Positions 1 to 8,526 of a DNA stretch of 64,000 bases are shown piece after piece. The stretch is taken from positions 1 to 64,000 of the forward strand of contig CANQDJ010000002.1 in assembly GCA_947592005.1 (NCBI GenBank), given 5' to 3'. The stretch comes from an uncultured Anaeroplasma sp. Lineage in GTDB: Bacteria > Bacillota_I > Bacilli_A > Acholeplasmatales > Anaeroplasmataceae. The translations under genes were made by a program, and so were the position numbers. The notes under the pieces were generated by a model that ran no database searches, was not told the DNA's origin, and saw nothing but the letters and a program-made list of their open reading frames with translations. The stretch's first letter is position 1. Each line of letters opens with the position of its first letter.

Positions 1-3
1 ATA

Positions 4-36
4 AAGGAAATTATATACGTAGTATATAAAATCCTT
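4..36. repeat. Imperfect inverted repeat at the window edge
   Basis: The arms AAGGA (4-8) and TATATAC (12-18) pair with GTATATA (22-28) and TCCTT (32-36), separated by a short mismatch and a GTA loop. It lies just downstream of the minus-strand peptide ORF and could be its terminator. The U-run expected after the hairpin is poor, and the next gene lies outside the window. Confidence 0.35.
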
Positions 37-40
37 AAAA

Positions 41-127
41 TTACCATAATATTGGCCATACAAGTGTCGAAAACCCGGATAAAAATAAAATAAAAATAGA
101 AAAAATCAATACAATTATTTTTTTCAT
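41..127 (-). CDS. Small hydrophobic peptide, candidate signal peptide of the adjacent two-component system
   Basis: This is a 28-residue ORF that starts MKKIIVLIFS, continues with a hydrophobic stretch and ends ...STLVWPILW. Its ATG at 127 is preceded by a GGGGG ribosome-binding stretch about eight bases upstream, and a TATAAT-like box lies within the 128-283 intergenic region. It is transcribed away from the LytTR regulator and AgrC-like kinase genes, sharing their upstream region. I do not recognise a family. The short basic start, hydrophobic core and aromatic C-terminus resemble secreted or membrane-processed signalling peptides. It lacks the Cys and acidic tail usual in AgrD, and no AgrB-like gene is visible, although the window ends here. 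A small membrane peptide of other function is possible. Confidence 0.45.
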   Translation of the reverse strand: MKKIIVLIFSIFILFLSGFSTLVWPILW

Positions 128-292
128 TTCATTATCCCCCTTGTTTTTCACTTACATAAATTATACACTATTAAACAAAAAAATGTCGTTCATTGTAAAA
201 AAATCTGCTTTTTTTGTAATATTATATTATAAAAAACCATTTTTTTTAGAGTATAATATAAATAATATGATATAATAAAGAAGGTGCCAGAA

Positions 293-1006
293 ATGGAATT
301 TTTAATATTGGACGATAATGTAGACGCTTTAGCCAATTTAACAACTGAACTCTTGTCTATACAAAAAGATTATGAAATCCGTACCTATACCGATCCGGAA
401 AATTTCAAAAGAGAAGTTAAAATCAAAAATAAAACAATCCTATTCATCGACATTTTTATGCCAAAAGAAAGCGGAATTGACGTCGCCAATGAAATCTTAG
501 AAAAATTCCCGAATATTCCTATTATATTTTTCAGTGGGCAACCGAAAAACACCTTCGATGTATATGACGCAAGGCATATTTATTTTTTAGAAAAACCATT
601 TGATAAAGATAAACTGCAAAAAGCGATTCAAGTGGCTTCTGCCCAATTAACACATTCTTTATTTATTTATAAAAAAAGTAAAAGAGAACTTTCTATACCT
701 ATGGATAAAATTATCTACTTCGAATCTCTTGGTCGAAAAATAAAAATTGTCACCACAGGGAAAGAATCCGATATATTTTATTCTAAATTAAATGAAATAG
801 AAAAACAAATCGTTCCTCCATTTAAAAGAATCAGTCAAAGTTATATCATCAATCCAATTTTTATAAAAAAAATAGAAGGATATAAAATAACTTTGAAAAA
901 AACAGAACTCAGAGAAGACGATAAAAACAAAAATTCAAACGAGATTATATTATATATGACTCCGAAATATAAGGACGCTTTTAAAGATGATTATTTTAAT
1001 GACTAG
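293..1006 (+). CDS. LytTR-family response regulator (AgrA/ComE type)
   Basis: This 237-residue DNA-binding response regulator acts in the cytoplasm with the downstream kinase. The receiver domain (about 1-120) has the acidic pair D7/D8, the phospho-acceptor D53 in FIDIFMP, and the conserved Lys in LEKPF. The C-terminal half (about 135-237) is a LytTR domain, with the IIYFES start and the FKRISQSYIIN stretch typical of the fold. I start it at ATG 293 because AAGAAGG sits about eight bases upstream. The GTG at 284 would overlap that site. Its 3' end overlaps the kinase gene by 20 bases, so the two are co-translated. LytTR regulators of this class usually answer peptide-sensing kinases and control bacteriocin, competence or virulence genes. 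The target here is unknown. Confidence 0.9.
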   Translation: MEFLILDDNVDALANLTTELLSIQKDYEIRTYTDPENFKREVKIKNKTILFIDIFMPKESGIDVANEILEKFPNIPIIFFSGQPKNTFDVYDARHIYFLEKPFDKDKLQKAIQVASAQLTHSLFIYKKSKRELSIPMDKIIYFESLGRKIKIVTTGKESDIFYSKLNEIEKQIVPPFKRISQSYIINPIFIKKIEGYKITLKKTELREDDKNKNSNEIILYMTPKYKDAFKDDYFND

Positions 1007-2219
1007 CCTGTATTACCTATTTTTAATTCTTTTATATCTATTTGTTTTCGGTTTCTTAAAAAATAAGAAATCTCTTCTTTTATTCATCATCTTTTTTATC
1101 TTAGGCTATTTATTTACTAATCTTTGTATCAGCTTTCAATGGATTCTTCCTATATCTTTTATTTTCTCCTGCGTCCTTTTCGGACTCGGATTTACAACAA
1201 AAGATAAAAGAAGTTTCTTTTTTATTCTAACCCCAATTCTTTTAGATTACCTATCCAAATTCTTAATTATGAACATATTCTCTCTTTCTTGGGAAGAGGT
1301 TTTCCAAAACACCTATTATTATTTTACTTCTTATCTTTACGTGTTGGAAATCTTTTTTACAATATGTGTGTTTTCTTTATATTATTTTTTCAAAAAATTC
1401 AAAAAAGAAAAAGAAACCAACGCCTTTTTACTTCTTTATCTTTTAATATCCTTCGTAGAAATTTTAACATTCTTTATTATAAACTATAAATTGATTGATA
1501 TAGTATTTATAAATCAAAAATACTACTCTTCATTAATCTTTTTTAATTGCTTATTGATTATTCTCTTTCTTCTTTCTTTGGGCTTATGTATGATACTTCA
1601 AAAACTAACTCTGAAAAAAGTCCAAACCATCAACGAATATAAAGAACAAATTCTCGTTAATCAATTTAAAGATTTATATATCGAAAAACAAAATAAATTA
1701 TTTAAAATCCGCCACGATATCACCAATATGATAGAAACACTTAAAACATATAAAAACACCATATCCGAAGAAATCGCCGAAGATTTAACCAAAAAACTTC
1801 ACGATACCGATGATATCTATTATACAGATAACGAACTATTAAATGCGATTTTAGTAAATAAAATACATTACGCCAAATCTTTACAAATTGAAACAACCAT
1901 AGATGTTCATATTAAAGAAGAAATTCCTTTATCCAATTCCGAAATTATCTCTCTCTTTACCAATTTATTGGATAACGCCATTCACGCAAGCAGTTCTGCC
2001 GATATAAAAAAAATACATTTGGATATTTATCAAGAAAATCAAGAATTACAAATCCAAATCAAAAACACAACTTCCTATTCACCAAAAGAAAAAAAGAAAT
2101 CTCCTTATCATGGTTTCGGATTAAAAATAATCAAAGAAATCATCCACAACCATAAAGGAAAAATCGACATTACCCCAATCGATTCCGATTTTATCATACA
2201 AATTATAATTCCTTGTTAA
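987..2219 (+). CDS. AgrC-like sensor histidine kinase (HPK10 type)
   Basis: This 410-residue membrane sensor kinase has six or seven hydrophobic segments in residues 1-205, a short coiled linker, and a kinase domain from about 230. The phospho-accepting His is in IRHDITNM. The N box is NLLDNAIHAS and the G box is GFGLKII; no classical separate F box is visible, as usual in the HPK10/AgrC group. The family senses small peptides and pairs with LytTR regulators, matching the gene just upstream. It starts inside the regulator gene (AAGGACG upstream of ATG 987) and ends 8 bases before a strong terminator. The inducing ligand is unknown; the small ORF at 41-127 is the obvious candidate. Confidence 0.85.
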   Translation: MIILMTSLYYLFLILLYLFVFGFLKNKKSLLLFIIFFILGYLFTNLCISFQWILPISFIFSCVLFGLGFTTKDKRSFFFILTPILLDYLSKFLIMNIFSLSWEEVFQNTYYYFTSYLYVLEIFFTICVFSLYYFFKKFKKEKETNAFLLLYLLISFVEILTFFIINYKLIDIVFINQKYYSSLIFFNCLLIILFLLSLGLCMILQKLTLKKVQTINEYKEQILVNQFKDLYIEKQNKLFKIRHDITNMIETLKTYKNTISEEIAEDLTKKLHDTDDIYYTDNELLNAILVNKIHYAKSLQIETTIDVHIKEEIPLSNSEIISLFTNLLDNAIHASSSADIKKIHLDIYQENQELQIQIKNTTSYSPKEKKKSPYHGFGLKIIKEIIHNHKGKIDITPIDSDFIIQIIIPC

Positions 2220-2226
2220 AAATATA

Positions 2227-2275
2227 AGAGGCTGTGAACCCTTTCTTTTTAAAAGTTAGGTTTTTCACAACCTCT
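2227..2275. terminator. Bidirectional rho-independent terminator between the kinase and degV
   Basis: The 12-bp arms AGAGGCTGTGAA (2227-2238) and TTCACAACCTCT (2264-2275) pair with one G-U. AT-rich tracts lie on both sides, so it can end the convergent kinase and degV transcripts. Confidence 0.75.
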
Positions 2276-2280
2276 ATATT

Positions 2281-3129
2281 TTATTCCTCTTTTACCATAT
2301 ATAAAATACCGATTGTACCCTTACCACAATGAGAAGATATTACACACCCCGCTACCGTACAAATAATATCTACTCCTTCAAATTCTTTCTTTAAAATATT
2401 ATAAATATACTCACAATAATCAAAAGCCAAAGAATGCGTAATCAATATATGATCCAAATCCAATCTTGGTTTATCTTCTATAATTTGTTTAATCATACTA
2501 TCTAACGCAATCTTCATTTTACCAATCGGTTTCTTTTGAACGTGCATTTTACCATCTCTTACAGCGATAATCGGTTTTATTTTTAATAGCGTTCCAAATA
2601 ATTTAGCCATACCGGAACACCTTCCACCCTTATACAAATAATCCATTTTCTCGATGGCAAACTGTGATAAAACCCTTTTCGAATCTTCCGTCAAGCGTTT
2701 AGCAATTTCTTTCGCGTCTACTCCCTCATCTCTATATTTACAAGCCTTCAACAAAAGAAGTCCTATTCCTGTCGATAAATTCATAGAATCAACAATAAAA
2801 ATCTTATCTTCTTGTATCTCCTTTGCCGCCAAAATCGCATTTTCATACGTCCGACTCATTTGTTTGGATATACCCGTAAAAATAATTTCATACCCCAAAT
2901 CTATATATTTTTTAAATACTTCTTCAAAAGTAGACACAGGAATCGCCGCTGTTTTGGGAAGTTCTCCTTTTTCATTTACCAATTCATATAAACGTTCTGT
3001 CGTTATATCTACACCATCTAAATAAGAAGAATCGGAAAAATTAACAGAAAGAGGAATAACCTCAATATCCAATCTTTCAATTATTTCCTTACTTAAATCA
3101 TTGGTAGAATCGGTTATTATTTTTACCAT
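2281..3129 (-). CDS. degV: DegV family fatty-acid-binding protein
   Basis: This 282-residue protein belongs to the DegV/EDD family. Family members bind a fatty acid in the cleft between two domains, and some present it to fatty-acid kinase FakA. The N-terminal half shows VKIITDSTNDLS, VNFSD and PKTAAIPVSTF, and the C-terminal half has KGGRCSGMAKLFG, KPIIAV and an SSHCGKGTIG-like end; all are usual DegV blocks. The length is normal. The start ATG 3129 is preceded by GAGGTG. It stands alone, ends at a shared terminator, and has a 650-bp gene-poor stretch upstream. The particular fatty acid cannot be read from sequence. Confidence 0.9.
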   Translation of the reverse strand: MVKIITDSTNDLSKEIIERLDIEVIPLSVNFSDSSYLDGVDITTERLYELVNEKGELPKTAAIPVSTFEEVFKKYIDLGYEIIFTGISKQMSRTYENAILAAKEIQEDKIFIVDSMNLSTGIGLLLLKACKYRDEGVDAKEIAKRLTEDSKRVLSQFAIEKMDYLYKGGRCSGMAKLFGTLLKIKPIIAVRDGKMHVQKKPIGKMKIALDSMIKQIIEDKPRLDLDHILITHSLAFDYCEYIYNILKKEFEGVDIICTVAGCVISSHCGKGTIGILYMVKEE

Positions 3130-3461
3130 TTACAACACCTCGTTTTTATTATACCCAATTTTTGTAAAAAATGCTAGATGTCATATTCACAACATATATT
3201 TGTTATAGTTATCTTAAGATAATTTCTTAATAGTTATATTTTGATTTTTTCCCATATATAACAACTCTTTCTATACCATCAGTTATCTTTAAATTGAAGA
3301 TTTAACACCCCATTTTATGGGTTAATCCCAAATTGAGGTGTTATATAATTCCATGAAAAGTGGCCTATTTTAAAAAAGCCAAATATTTAATGATTCTAGT
3401 TAAAAATATATCTTTATCTCAAATAAAATCATCAATACTTTAAAAAATTTAAATGTTGTAA

Positions 3462-3581
3462 ATGTTCAAGACAGATTCTTACAAGGGTGGATCCGTATTA
3501 AATGCTCTTGGTGACATATGTAAAATAAATCTTAAAAAATATTACCAACATAAAGAATTAAAAAGACATTATAATACGTAA
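3462..3581 (+). pseudogene. Short coding remnant, unidentified
   Basis: This is a 39-codon open frame (MFKTDSYKGGSVLNALGDIC..., ending KRHYNT) with a stop codon immediately before its ATG and no ribosome binding site. The composition is protein-like: a Gly/Ser stretch, then an amphipathic Lys/Tyr-rich end. It is followed by a plus-strand terminator hairpin 27 bases on. It may be the 3' end of a deleted gene, possibly a transposase. I did not recognise a family with certainty. Confidence 0.3.
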
Positions 3582-3607
3582 AAATATACCACATTTTTTT
3601 ATAATGT

Positions 3608-3650
3608 AAAAGGAACAAAATGCTTTAGTTAAGCCTTTTTTGTTCCTTTT
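3608..3650 (+). terminator. Rho-independent terminator, plus strand
   Basis: AAAAGGAACAAAA (3608-3620) pairs with TTTTTGTTCCTTTT (3637-3650) around a 16-base loop, ending in a U-rich tail. It lies downstream of the 3462-3581 remnant and has no other plus-strand gene to serve. Confidence 0.6.
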
Positions 3651-3739
3651 TATACTTTATAACTGTCGAAACCGAGATTGTAAATATAATACCATATTTG
3701 TCAAATTATATCAAATAATAACACAATTAAATCAACAAA

Positions 3740-3767
3740 AAAAGACATACTTGAACGTATATCTTTT
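3740..3767 (-). terminator. Terminator after yitT
   Basis: On the minus strand AAAAGATATAC pairs with GTATGTCTTTT around a six-base loop, with one G-U, followed by a U-run. It lies 16 bases past the yitT stop and so probably ends the metG-yitT transcript. Confidence 0.65.
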
Positions 3768-3783
3768 CCATTTAAATAGTATC

Positions 3784-4701
3784 TTAAATAATCGTTCTTC
3801 TAAAGAACATACCGATAATTCTCTTTACAGGTAAAACCATAATAAACGCATGAGAATCTACCTCATATACCACCTTTTTAGCATGTTCCAATTCATAAGA
3901 AGAAACGACCATAAACACATCGAATTTATTTTGATGTGTATAAGCCCCCTTAATATCTACAATCGAACAACCTCGATTAATCTGTTTAATAAGGGCATCA
4001 GACACCTCTTCCGCTTTATCCGTTATAATCTCTATTCGCAAGAAATTATAAGCCGTATGAATCTTATCCACCAAAACATTTAAAATGATAATAAAAATAA
4101 ACGTGTACAACGTATTTGCCCAATTCCCCTGCATAAAGCCTCCGGCAATGACCGCAAGTGCTATATTAAAAATCGTCGAAAATATACCGATAGAAACATT
4201 CTTTCTTAAATTAAACGCTTGTGCTAAAATATCTATTCCACCGGTAGATGTTCCGTATCTTAACGCAATTCCGACACCGACACCGCAAAACAACCCTGCG
4301 ATAATCGCCAAAAATAACTTATCTTGTTCCGGATCGATACCCAAATCAATATCCGGTACCCAACCCATTAAAAACAGCGATTGAACGGCCACAGATAATA
4401 TCGTATATAACACAAACTTAGGAGAAACTTTCATAAATCCGTATATACATAACGGAACATTTAAAATCAAAGTAAATACACCGATTGGAATTTCAATATC
4501 CGCTAATAAGAACAACCGATTCAATATCTGTCCCACTCCGGATAATCCAATACCTACCAAACCGGCAGGTTCCAAAAACCAAACAATCGATAATGAATAA
4601 ATAGACGCACTCAAAATAACGATAGAAATCCGAAAAACAATGTCTACTCCTTTTTTCTTTAGAAAAGGGATTTTCTTTTCTTCTTTTACTGCAGTATCCA
4701 T
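3784..4701 (-). CDS. YitT family membrane protein (YitT plus DUF2179)
   Basis: This 305-residue protein has five or six transmembrane segments (roughly residues 20-215) in the YitT_membrane pattern, with the GGIDILAQ and YGTSTGG loop signatures. A soluble C-terminal DUF2179-like domain (about 220-300) follows, with the family's RGCSIVDIKGAYT and VDSHAFIMV blocks. The function of the family is not established; transport or membrane signalling has been suggested. The start lies two bases after the metG stop codon, so it is co-transcribed with metG and probably depends on the promoter at 6632-6660. The length is normal and nothing is truncated. Confidence 0.85.
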   Translation of the reverse strand: MDTAVKEEKKIPFLKKKGVDIVFRISIVILSASIYSLSIVWFLEPAGLVGIGLSGVGQILNRLFLLADIEIPIGVFTLILNVPLCIYGFMKVSPKFVLYTILSVAVQSLFLMGWVPDIDLGIDPEQDKLFLAIIAGLFCGVGVGIALRYGTSTGGIDILAQAFNLRKNVSIGIFSTIFNIALAVIAGGFMQGNWANTLYTFIFIIILNVLVDKIHTAYNFLRIEIITDKAEEVSDALIKQINRGCSIVDIKGAYTHQNKFDVFMVVSSYELEHAKKVVYEVDSHAFIMVLPVKRIIGMFFRRTII

Positions 4702-4702
4702 A

Positions 4703-6604
4703 TTATCTTACACTATCTCCGATATCTGCCTTTTGAATTTGAATCAATTCAAGATTTTCTCCATTTTCATTACTTGCGCACAACAACATACCATACGACT
4801 CAATCCCCCGCAAAACAATCGGTTTTAAATTACGAACAACAATAACCTTATACCCGATTAAATCTTTCGGATTATACTGCTTCGCAATACCGGATACAAT
4901 CTGTCGTTGTTCATCTTGCAAATCCACTTTAAACACCAAAAGTTTATCCGCTTTAGGGTGATAATCTGCCTCAACAATCTTACCAACCACCAAATCCAAC
5001 TTATCAAAATCGGTAATATCAATCAAAGGTTTATGTTCCTTAATCGGCTTATTTTCTTTTTGTTCTACTATTTTCATTACTTCTTCTACATCTAAACGCT
5101 TAAATAAAACCTCACACCCACAAACCGAATAAGACTTATGTTTACCGAAAGACAAATCCGTAAAATCCGTGCATTCCGTATTCAAACCATTATAAACTTT
5201 TACCGAAGTCTGTGGCATAATAGGTTCTAATAAAATCGCACTTATTCGAATCATTTCCAATAAATGATATAAAACATTCATTAAAACGTTTTTCTTCGCT
5301 TCCTCTTTTGCCAACACCCAAGGTGCCGTATCATCAATATACTTATTGGAAGCACGCAATAATTTCATAACCGCTTCAATACCTTCCGAAACTTTAAACC
5401 GATCCATACTTTCTTTGTAATTCTTAACCGTTTCTCCCGCAAGATTTTGTAAAGCGGAATCAAACTCCGTAGATTCATTTTGAACAATCGGTTCTTCCTT
5501 AAAATACTTCTTTACCATCGCCAAAGTTCGATTAACCAAATTCCCATATGTATTCGCCAAATCCGAATTGGATTTTTCACAAACCAATTCATACGTTATA
5601 TTTCCATCTTGAGCAAAAGGTATTTCGTGCAACACATAATACCTTACCGCATCTACACCGAATAACTCTACCAAATCATCGGCATAAATGACATTCCCTT
5701 TACTCTTACTCATCTTTCCATGATTCATTAAAATCCATGGGTGCCCAAATACTTGTTTCGGCAAAGGTAAATCCAATGCCATTAACATAATCGGCCAATA
5801 AATGGTATGGAATCGTAAAATATCTTTTCCTATCAAATGAACATCTGCCGGCCAATATTTATTATAGTTTTCTCCGGATTCTTCCATATGATAATCTATA
5901 CCGGTAATATAATTCATTAACGCATCAATCCAAACATAGATAACGTGCTTCGGATCAAATGATACGGGAATTCCCCATGTATATGATGTACGAGAAACAC
6001 ATAAATCGGGAAGGGGTTTAGATAAAAAGTTATTTATCATTTCATTTTTTCTTGATTCCGGTTGAATAAATTCGGGATTGGAATCTATATATTCCAAAAG
6101 CCGTTTTTGATACGGTTCCAATCTTAAAAAATAACATTCTTCTTTCGTAAGTTGCACCTTCGCACCGCAATCCGGACAACACCCATTCACTAAATCTTTT
6201 TCGGTAAAATACGATTCACACGCCACACAATAATGCCCTTCGTACATTCCCTTATAAATATCGCCCTTTTTATACAACTTTTCAAATGCCTTTTGTACTT
6301 CTATCTCATGTGGTTTATCGGTTGTGCGAATAAAATGATCATACTCGACATTCATTAACTTATATGTTTTTTTAATTTCTCCGGAAACTTGATCAACCAA
6401 TTCTTTCGGAGTTATCCCAAGAGATTCCGCCTTTTGTTGAATCTTTTGACCATGCTCGTCCGTTCCCGTTTGAAAATACGTATCAAATCCGTCCTTTTTC
6501 TTATACCGCACAATACTATCTGCCAAAATCGCTTCATATACATTCCCGATATGTGGTTTAGATGATGTATATGCAATTGCCGTTGTCAAATAGAATTTCT
6601 TCAT
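4703..6604 (-). CDS. metG: Methionyl-tRNA synthetase
   Basis: This 633-residue class I aminoacyl-tRNA synthetase charges tRNA-Met in the cytoplasm. The HIGH-type motif is PHIGN near residue 18. The zinc knuckle is CVACESYF...CCPDCG (about 127-147). The KMSKSKGN signature (about 297-304) completes the catalytic core. The C-terminal 110 residues form an EMAP/Trbp111-type tRNA-binding domain (DLVVGKIVEADYHPKADKLL), as in Bacillus MetS. A near-consensus promoter lies 28 bases upstream of the start, and yitT follows directly. In Bacillus metS also lies next to rsmI/yabC, so the position is conserved. No T-box leader is visible in the short upstream region. Confidence 0.97.
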   Translation of the reverse strand: MKKFYLTTAIAYTSSKPHIGNVYEAILADSIVRYKKKDGFDTYFQTGTDEHGQKIQQKAESLGITPKELVDQVSGEIKKTYKLMNVEYDHFIRTTDKPHEIEVQKAFEKLYKKGDIYKGMYEGHYCVACESYFTEKDLVNGCCPDCGAKVQLTKEECYFLRLEPYQKRLLEYIDSNPEFIQPESRKNEMINNFLSKPLPDLCVSRTSYTWGIPVSFDPKHVIYVWIDALMNYITGIDYHMEESGENYNKYWPADVHLIGKDILRFHTIYWPIMLMALDLPLPKQVFGHPWILMNHGKMSKSKGNVIYADDLVELFGVDAVRYYVLHEIPFAQDGNITYELVCEKSNSDLANTYGNLVNRTLAMVKKYFKEEPIVQNESTEFDSALQNLAGETVKNYKESMDRFKVSEGIEAVMKLLRASNKYIDDTAPWVLAKEEAKKNVLMNVLYHLLEMIRISAILLEPIMPQTSVKVYNGLNTECTDFTDLSFGKHKSYSVCGCEVLFKRLDVEEVMKIVEQKENKPIKEHKPLIDITDFDKLDLVVGKIVEADYHPKADKLLVFKVDLQDEQRQIVSGIAKQYNPKDLIGYKVIVVRNLKPIVLRGIESYGMLLCASNENGENLELIQIQKADIGDSVR

Positions 6605-6631
6605 AAAACCATCTCCTTATAATTCTAACCC

Positions 6632-6660
6632 ATTATAGCAAATAACTATTAAATAATCAA
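6632..6660 (-). promoter_or_regulatory. Sigma-70-type promoter for metG
   Basis: On the minus strand the -35 is TTGATT (6655-6660) and the -10 is TATAAT (6632-6637), with exact 17-bp spacing. It is 28 bases upstream of the metG start. Confidence 0.75.
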
Positions 6661-6687
6661 TTCAATACAACATACTCTTATATAAAA

Positions 6688-6719
6688 ATACCTTCATACG
6701 ACATCGTCTACAAAGGCAT
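6688..6719 (-). terminator. Terminator of the tmk-to-thioredoxin operon
   Basis: On the minus strand ATGCCTT...GAC pairs with GTC...AAGGTAT, with small bulges, followed by TTTTAT. It sits 9 bases after the thioredoxin-like gene and just upstream of the metG promoter. Confidence 0.6.
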
Positions 6720-6727
6720 TCCCATTC

Positions 6728-7261
6728 TTATAATCTTTTCTCTTCTTTCAACTTGCTCATCAACAAAATCAAATTATCTTCCAATTCTTTGGCTCTATCC
6801 GTTTCCTCATTCTCCAAATGAAGTGTTCCGTCTTTTTCCCGAATCAATTCAATGGAATAATATCCCACACAACTTCCATTCTTAATCGCGATAAAAAAAG
6901 GAATATGAATCTTAGGAATCAACGTATCAACAACCAATTCAGGAGATTTAAACTTAATTTTCTCTACCAACGCATAATATTTTAATTTAACCTCCAACGT
7001 TCCGCATCTTCGCAAATCGTCTACTTCTTTAAAAATATTTTCAAATCGAGTGTCATAATTATAAATGACATCTAAGCCCTGTTTTTTTCCTAATTCATTC
7101 ACTTTATCTATTATTGCCTGACAATTTGGACACCATGGCCCGCCAATATAAACCAATCCTGTTTCAAAACCATCTAACAAATGAATCAATTCATCGTAAG
7201 AAATTTCTTTAAAAAGATGATTCTCATCATTCAGATACTGATACTCCAAACAGTAATCCAT
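6728..7261 (-). CDS. Thioredoxin-fold protein with a WCPNC motif
   Basis: This 177-residue cytoplasmic-looking protein has a thioredoxin-like redox motif W43-C-P-N-C47 after a YIGGPW strand. It has a central insertion and a later IHIPFFIAIKNG segment that probably supplies the cis-Pro strand. There is no signal peptide. The family includes thiol-disulfide oxidoreductases and bacteriocin accessory-type (Bta/PedC) proteins, which it resembles in length. It follows rsmI with a 6-base gap and is the last gene of the operon before a terminator. A general redox role is likely; the substrate is unknown. Confidence 0.65.
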   Translation of the reverse strand: MDYCLEYQYLNDENHLFKEISYDELIHLLDGFETGLVYIGGPWCPNCQAIIDKVNELGKKQGLDVIYNYDTRFENIFKEVDDLRRCGTLEVKLKYYALVEKIKFKSPELVVDTLIPKIHIPFFIAIKNGSCVGYYSIELIREKDGTLHLENEETDRAKELEDNLILLMSKLKEEKRL

Positions 7262-7267
7262 ACTATC

Positions 7268-8113
7268 TTACTCCTTATTTTTATACTTAATATATTCTTT
7301 ATATAACTCTTTTCTATCCTTGTTACATAGCCTTGCGGTTTCCTTAATCGCTTCATTCGGCTTATACCCCAAAGATAAAAATTCTTCAATCTGTTCTATC
7401 GGATTTACGGAATCTTTGCCTTGTTCTTTATATCCTTCTACCAACAAAACCATTTCGCCTTTTATCGAATCGATTTTCAATACCTCTTCTATCGTTCCCC
7501 GAATAAATTCCTCATACGTTTTCGTCAACTCTCTCGCTATACAAACATTTCGATTTCCCAAAACCACCAACATATCATTCAACGTTTCAAAAATACGGTG
7601 TGGGGCTTCATAAAAAACCAACGTATGCGGATAATATTTCAATTCCTTCAATTCCTCGATTCGTTTGGATTGTTTGCTGTTCAAAAATCCATAAAATTGA
7701 TAAGGCATCACCGGAAAACCGGAAGCAATCAACGCACTGATACCGGCAGATGCTCCGGGAATAGTAGAAACCGCAATATGATGTTCTACCGCCGATTTGA
7801 CAATTTTATACCCCGGATCGGAAATAACCGGCAACCCCGCATCGGAAATTACAGCGATTTTCTTTCCGGATAGTAATTCATTTATAATTTGTTCGGTTTT
7901 AAGTTCTTCATTAAATTCATGATAACTTTCCAATAAGGTATGTATTTCATACTTATGTAAAAGAATAATAGAATTTCTTGTATCTTCCGCATAAATTTTA
8001 TCAACGGTTTTTAAAATATTTACCGCCCGATACGTCATATCTTCCAAATTCCCTATCGGTGTCGCAACCAAATATAAAATACCGCCGTCTTGATTAAAAC
8101 TTCGTATTCTCAT
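7268..8113 (-). CDS. rsmI: 16S rRNA (cytidine1402-2'-O)-methyltransferase RsmI
   Basis: This 281-residue tetrapyrrole-methylase-fold enzyme 2'-O-methylates C1402 in the decoding centre of 16S rRNA. The family blocks are all present: GILYLVATPIGNLEDMT, EDTRNS, ISDAGLPVISDPG, TIPGASA and FYEAPHRI. The length is normal. Its ATG overlaps the stop codon of the preceding TerB-like gene by one base (8113), a sign of translational coupling. The neighbours trmN6, ricT, holB, tmk and metG match the Bacillus yabC neighbourhood. Confidence 0.95.
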   Translation of the reverse strand: MRIRSFNQDGGILYLVATPIGNLEDMTYRAVNILKTVDKIYAEDTRNSIILLHKYEIHTLLESYHEFNEELKTEQIINELLSGKKIAVISDAGLPVISDPGYKIVKSAVEHHIAVSTIPGASAGISALIASGFPVMPYQFYGFLNSKQSKRIEELKELKYYPHTLVFYEAPHRIFETLNDMLVVLGNRNVCIARELTKTYEEFIRGTIEEVLKIDSIKGEMVLLVEGYKEQGKDSVNPIEQIEEFLSLGYKPNEAIKETARLCNKDRKELYKEYIKYKNKE

Positions 8114-8520
8114 TAGTTTTTAATAATACGAATAGCCTTTTCTCTTAAATCTCTTTCAGCATAAACAATCGAAATCAATTCTCTTCTCTTCTCTGCCGAA
8201 ATTTCGAATTTCTTTTGAATTTCCTCTAAGAACAATAACTCCGAAGTATTATACAAATCATCTTCCATAGAAATCGTAACCAAATTCAAATAAACCACAT
8301 TTTTTACAACTTGATTCGAATTTTGGAAAAAAGTAATTGTATTTTCAATCGTATCTGTCAAACGAAAAGAATATTCTTCTCTTACAGCGTCCAATTCAGC
8401 AATCATTTTTGTCAAAATCCGTTTTTCCACATCATTGGGTTCTCCGTCAATGTCAACCATATAGATTGCCAAATCCAAAAACTTCAACATTTCTTTTTTG
8501 TTTAATAAACTTAAAAACAT
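8113..8520 (-). CDS. TerB-like small acidic protein
   Basis: This 135-residue all-helical protein has an acidic loop, YMVDIDGEPNDVEKRIL, near residues 19-35 that resembles the DxDG metal-loop of TerB/tellurite-resistance-like domains. The rest is amphipathic helices. The similarity is weak and based on pattern only. It sits in the tmk-rsmI operon where Bacillus has yazA (a GIY-YIG protein), which it does not resemble. It overlaps rsmI by one base and follows trmN6 after 6 bases. The function is not known. Confidence 0.5.
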   Translation of the reverse strand: MFLSLLNKKEMLKFLDLAIYMVDIDGEPNDVEKRILTKMIAELDAVREEYSFRLTDTIENTITFFQNSNQVVKNVVYLNLVTISMEDDLYNTSELLFLEEIQKKFEISAEKRRELISIVYAERDLREKAIRIIKN

Positions 8521-8526
8521 ATCCCT

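Larger units (their letters stand above)
3130..3783. other. Gene-poor region with a degraded gene remnant and hairpins
   Basis: This 654-bp stretch between degV and yitT holds no intact gene. It contains a 14-bp palindrome (TTATCTTAAGATAA, about 3209-3222), an imperfect inverted repeat (AACACCCC near 3307 to GGTGTT near 3345), a 39-codon coding fragment at 3462-3581, and two terminator-like hairpins. The mix looks like the scar of a lost gene or insertion element, but I cannot name the element. Confidence 0.4.

Noticed and set aside
6605-6727. T-box leader for metG
   Set aside because: The region is too short and has no T-box sequence; a plain promoter explains it.
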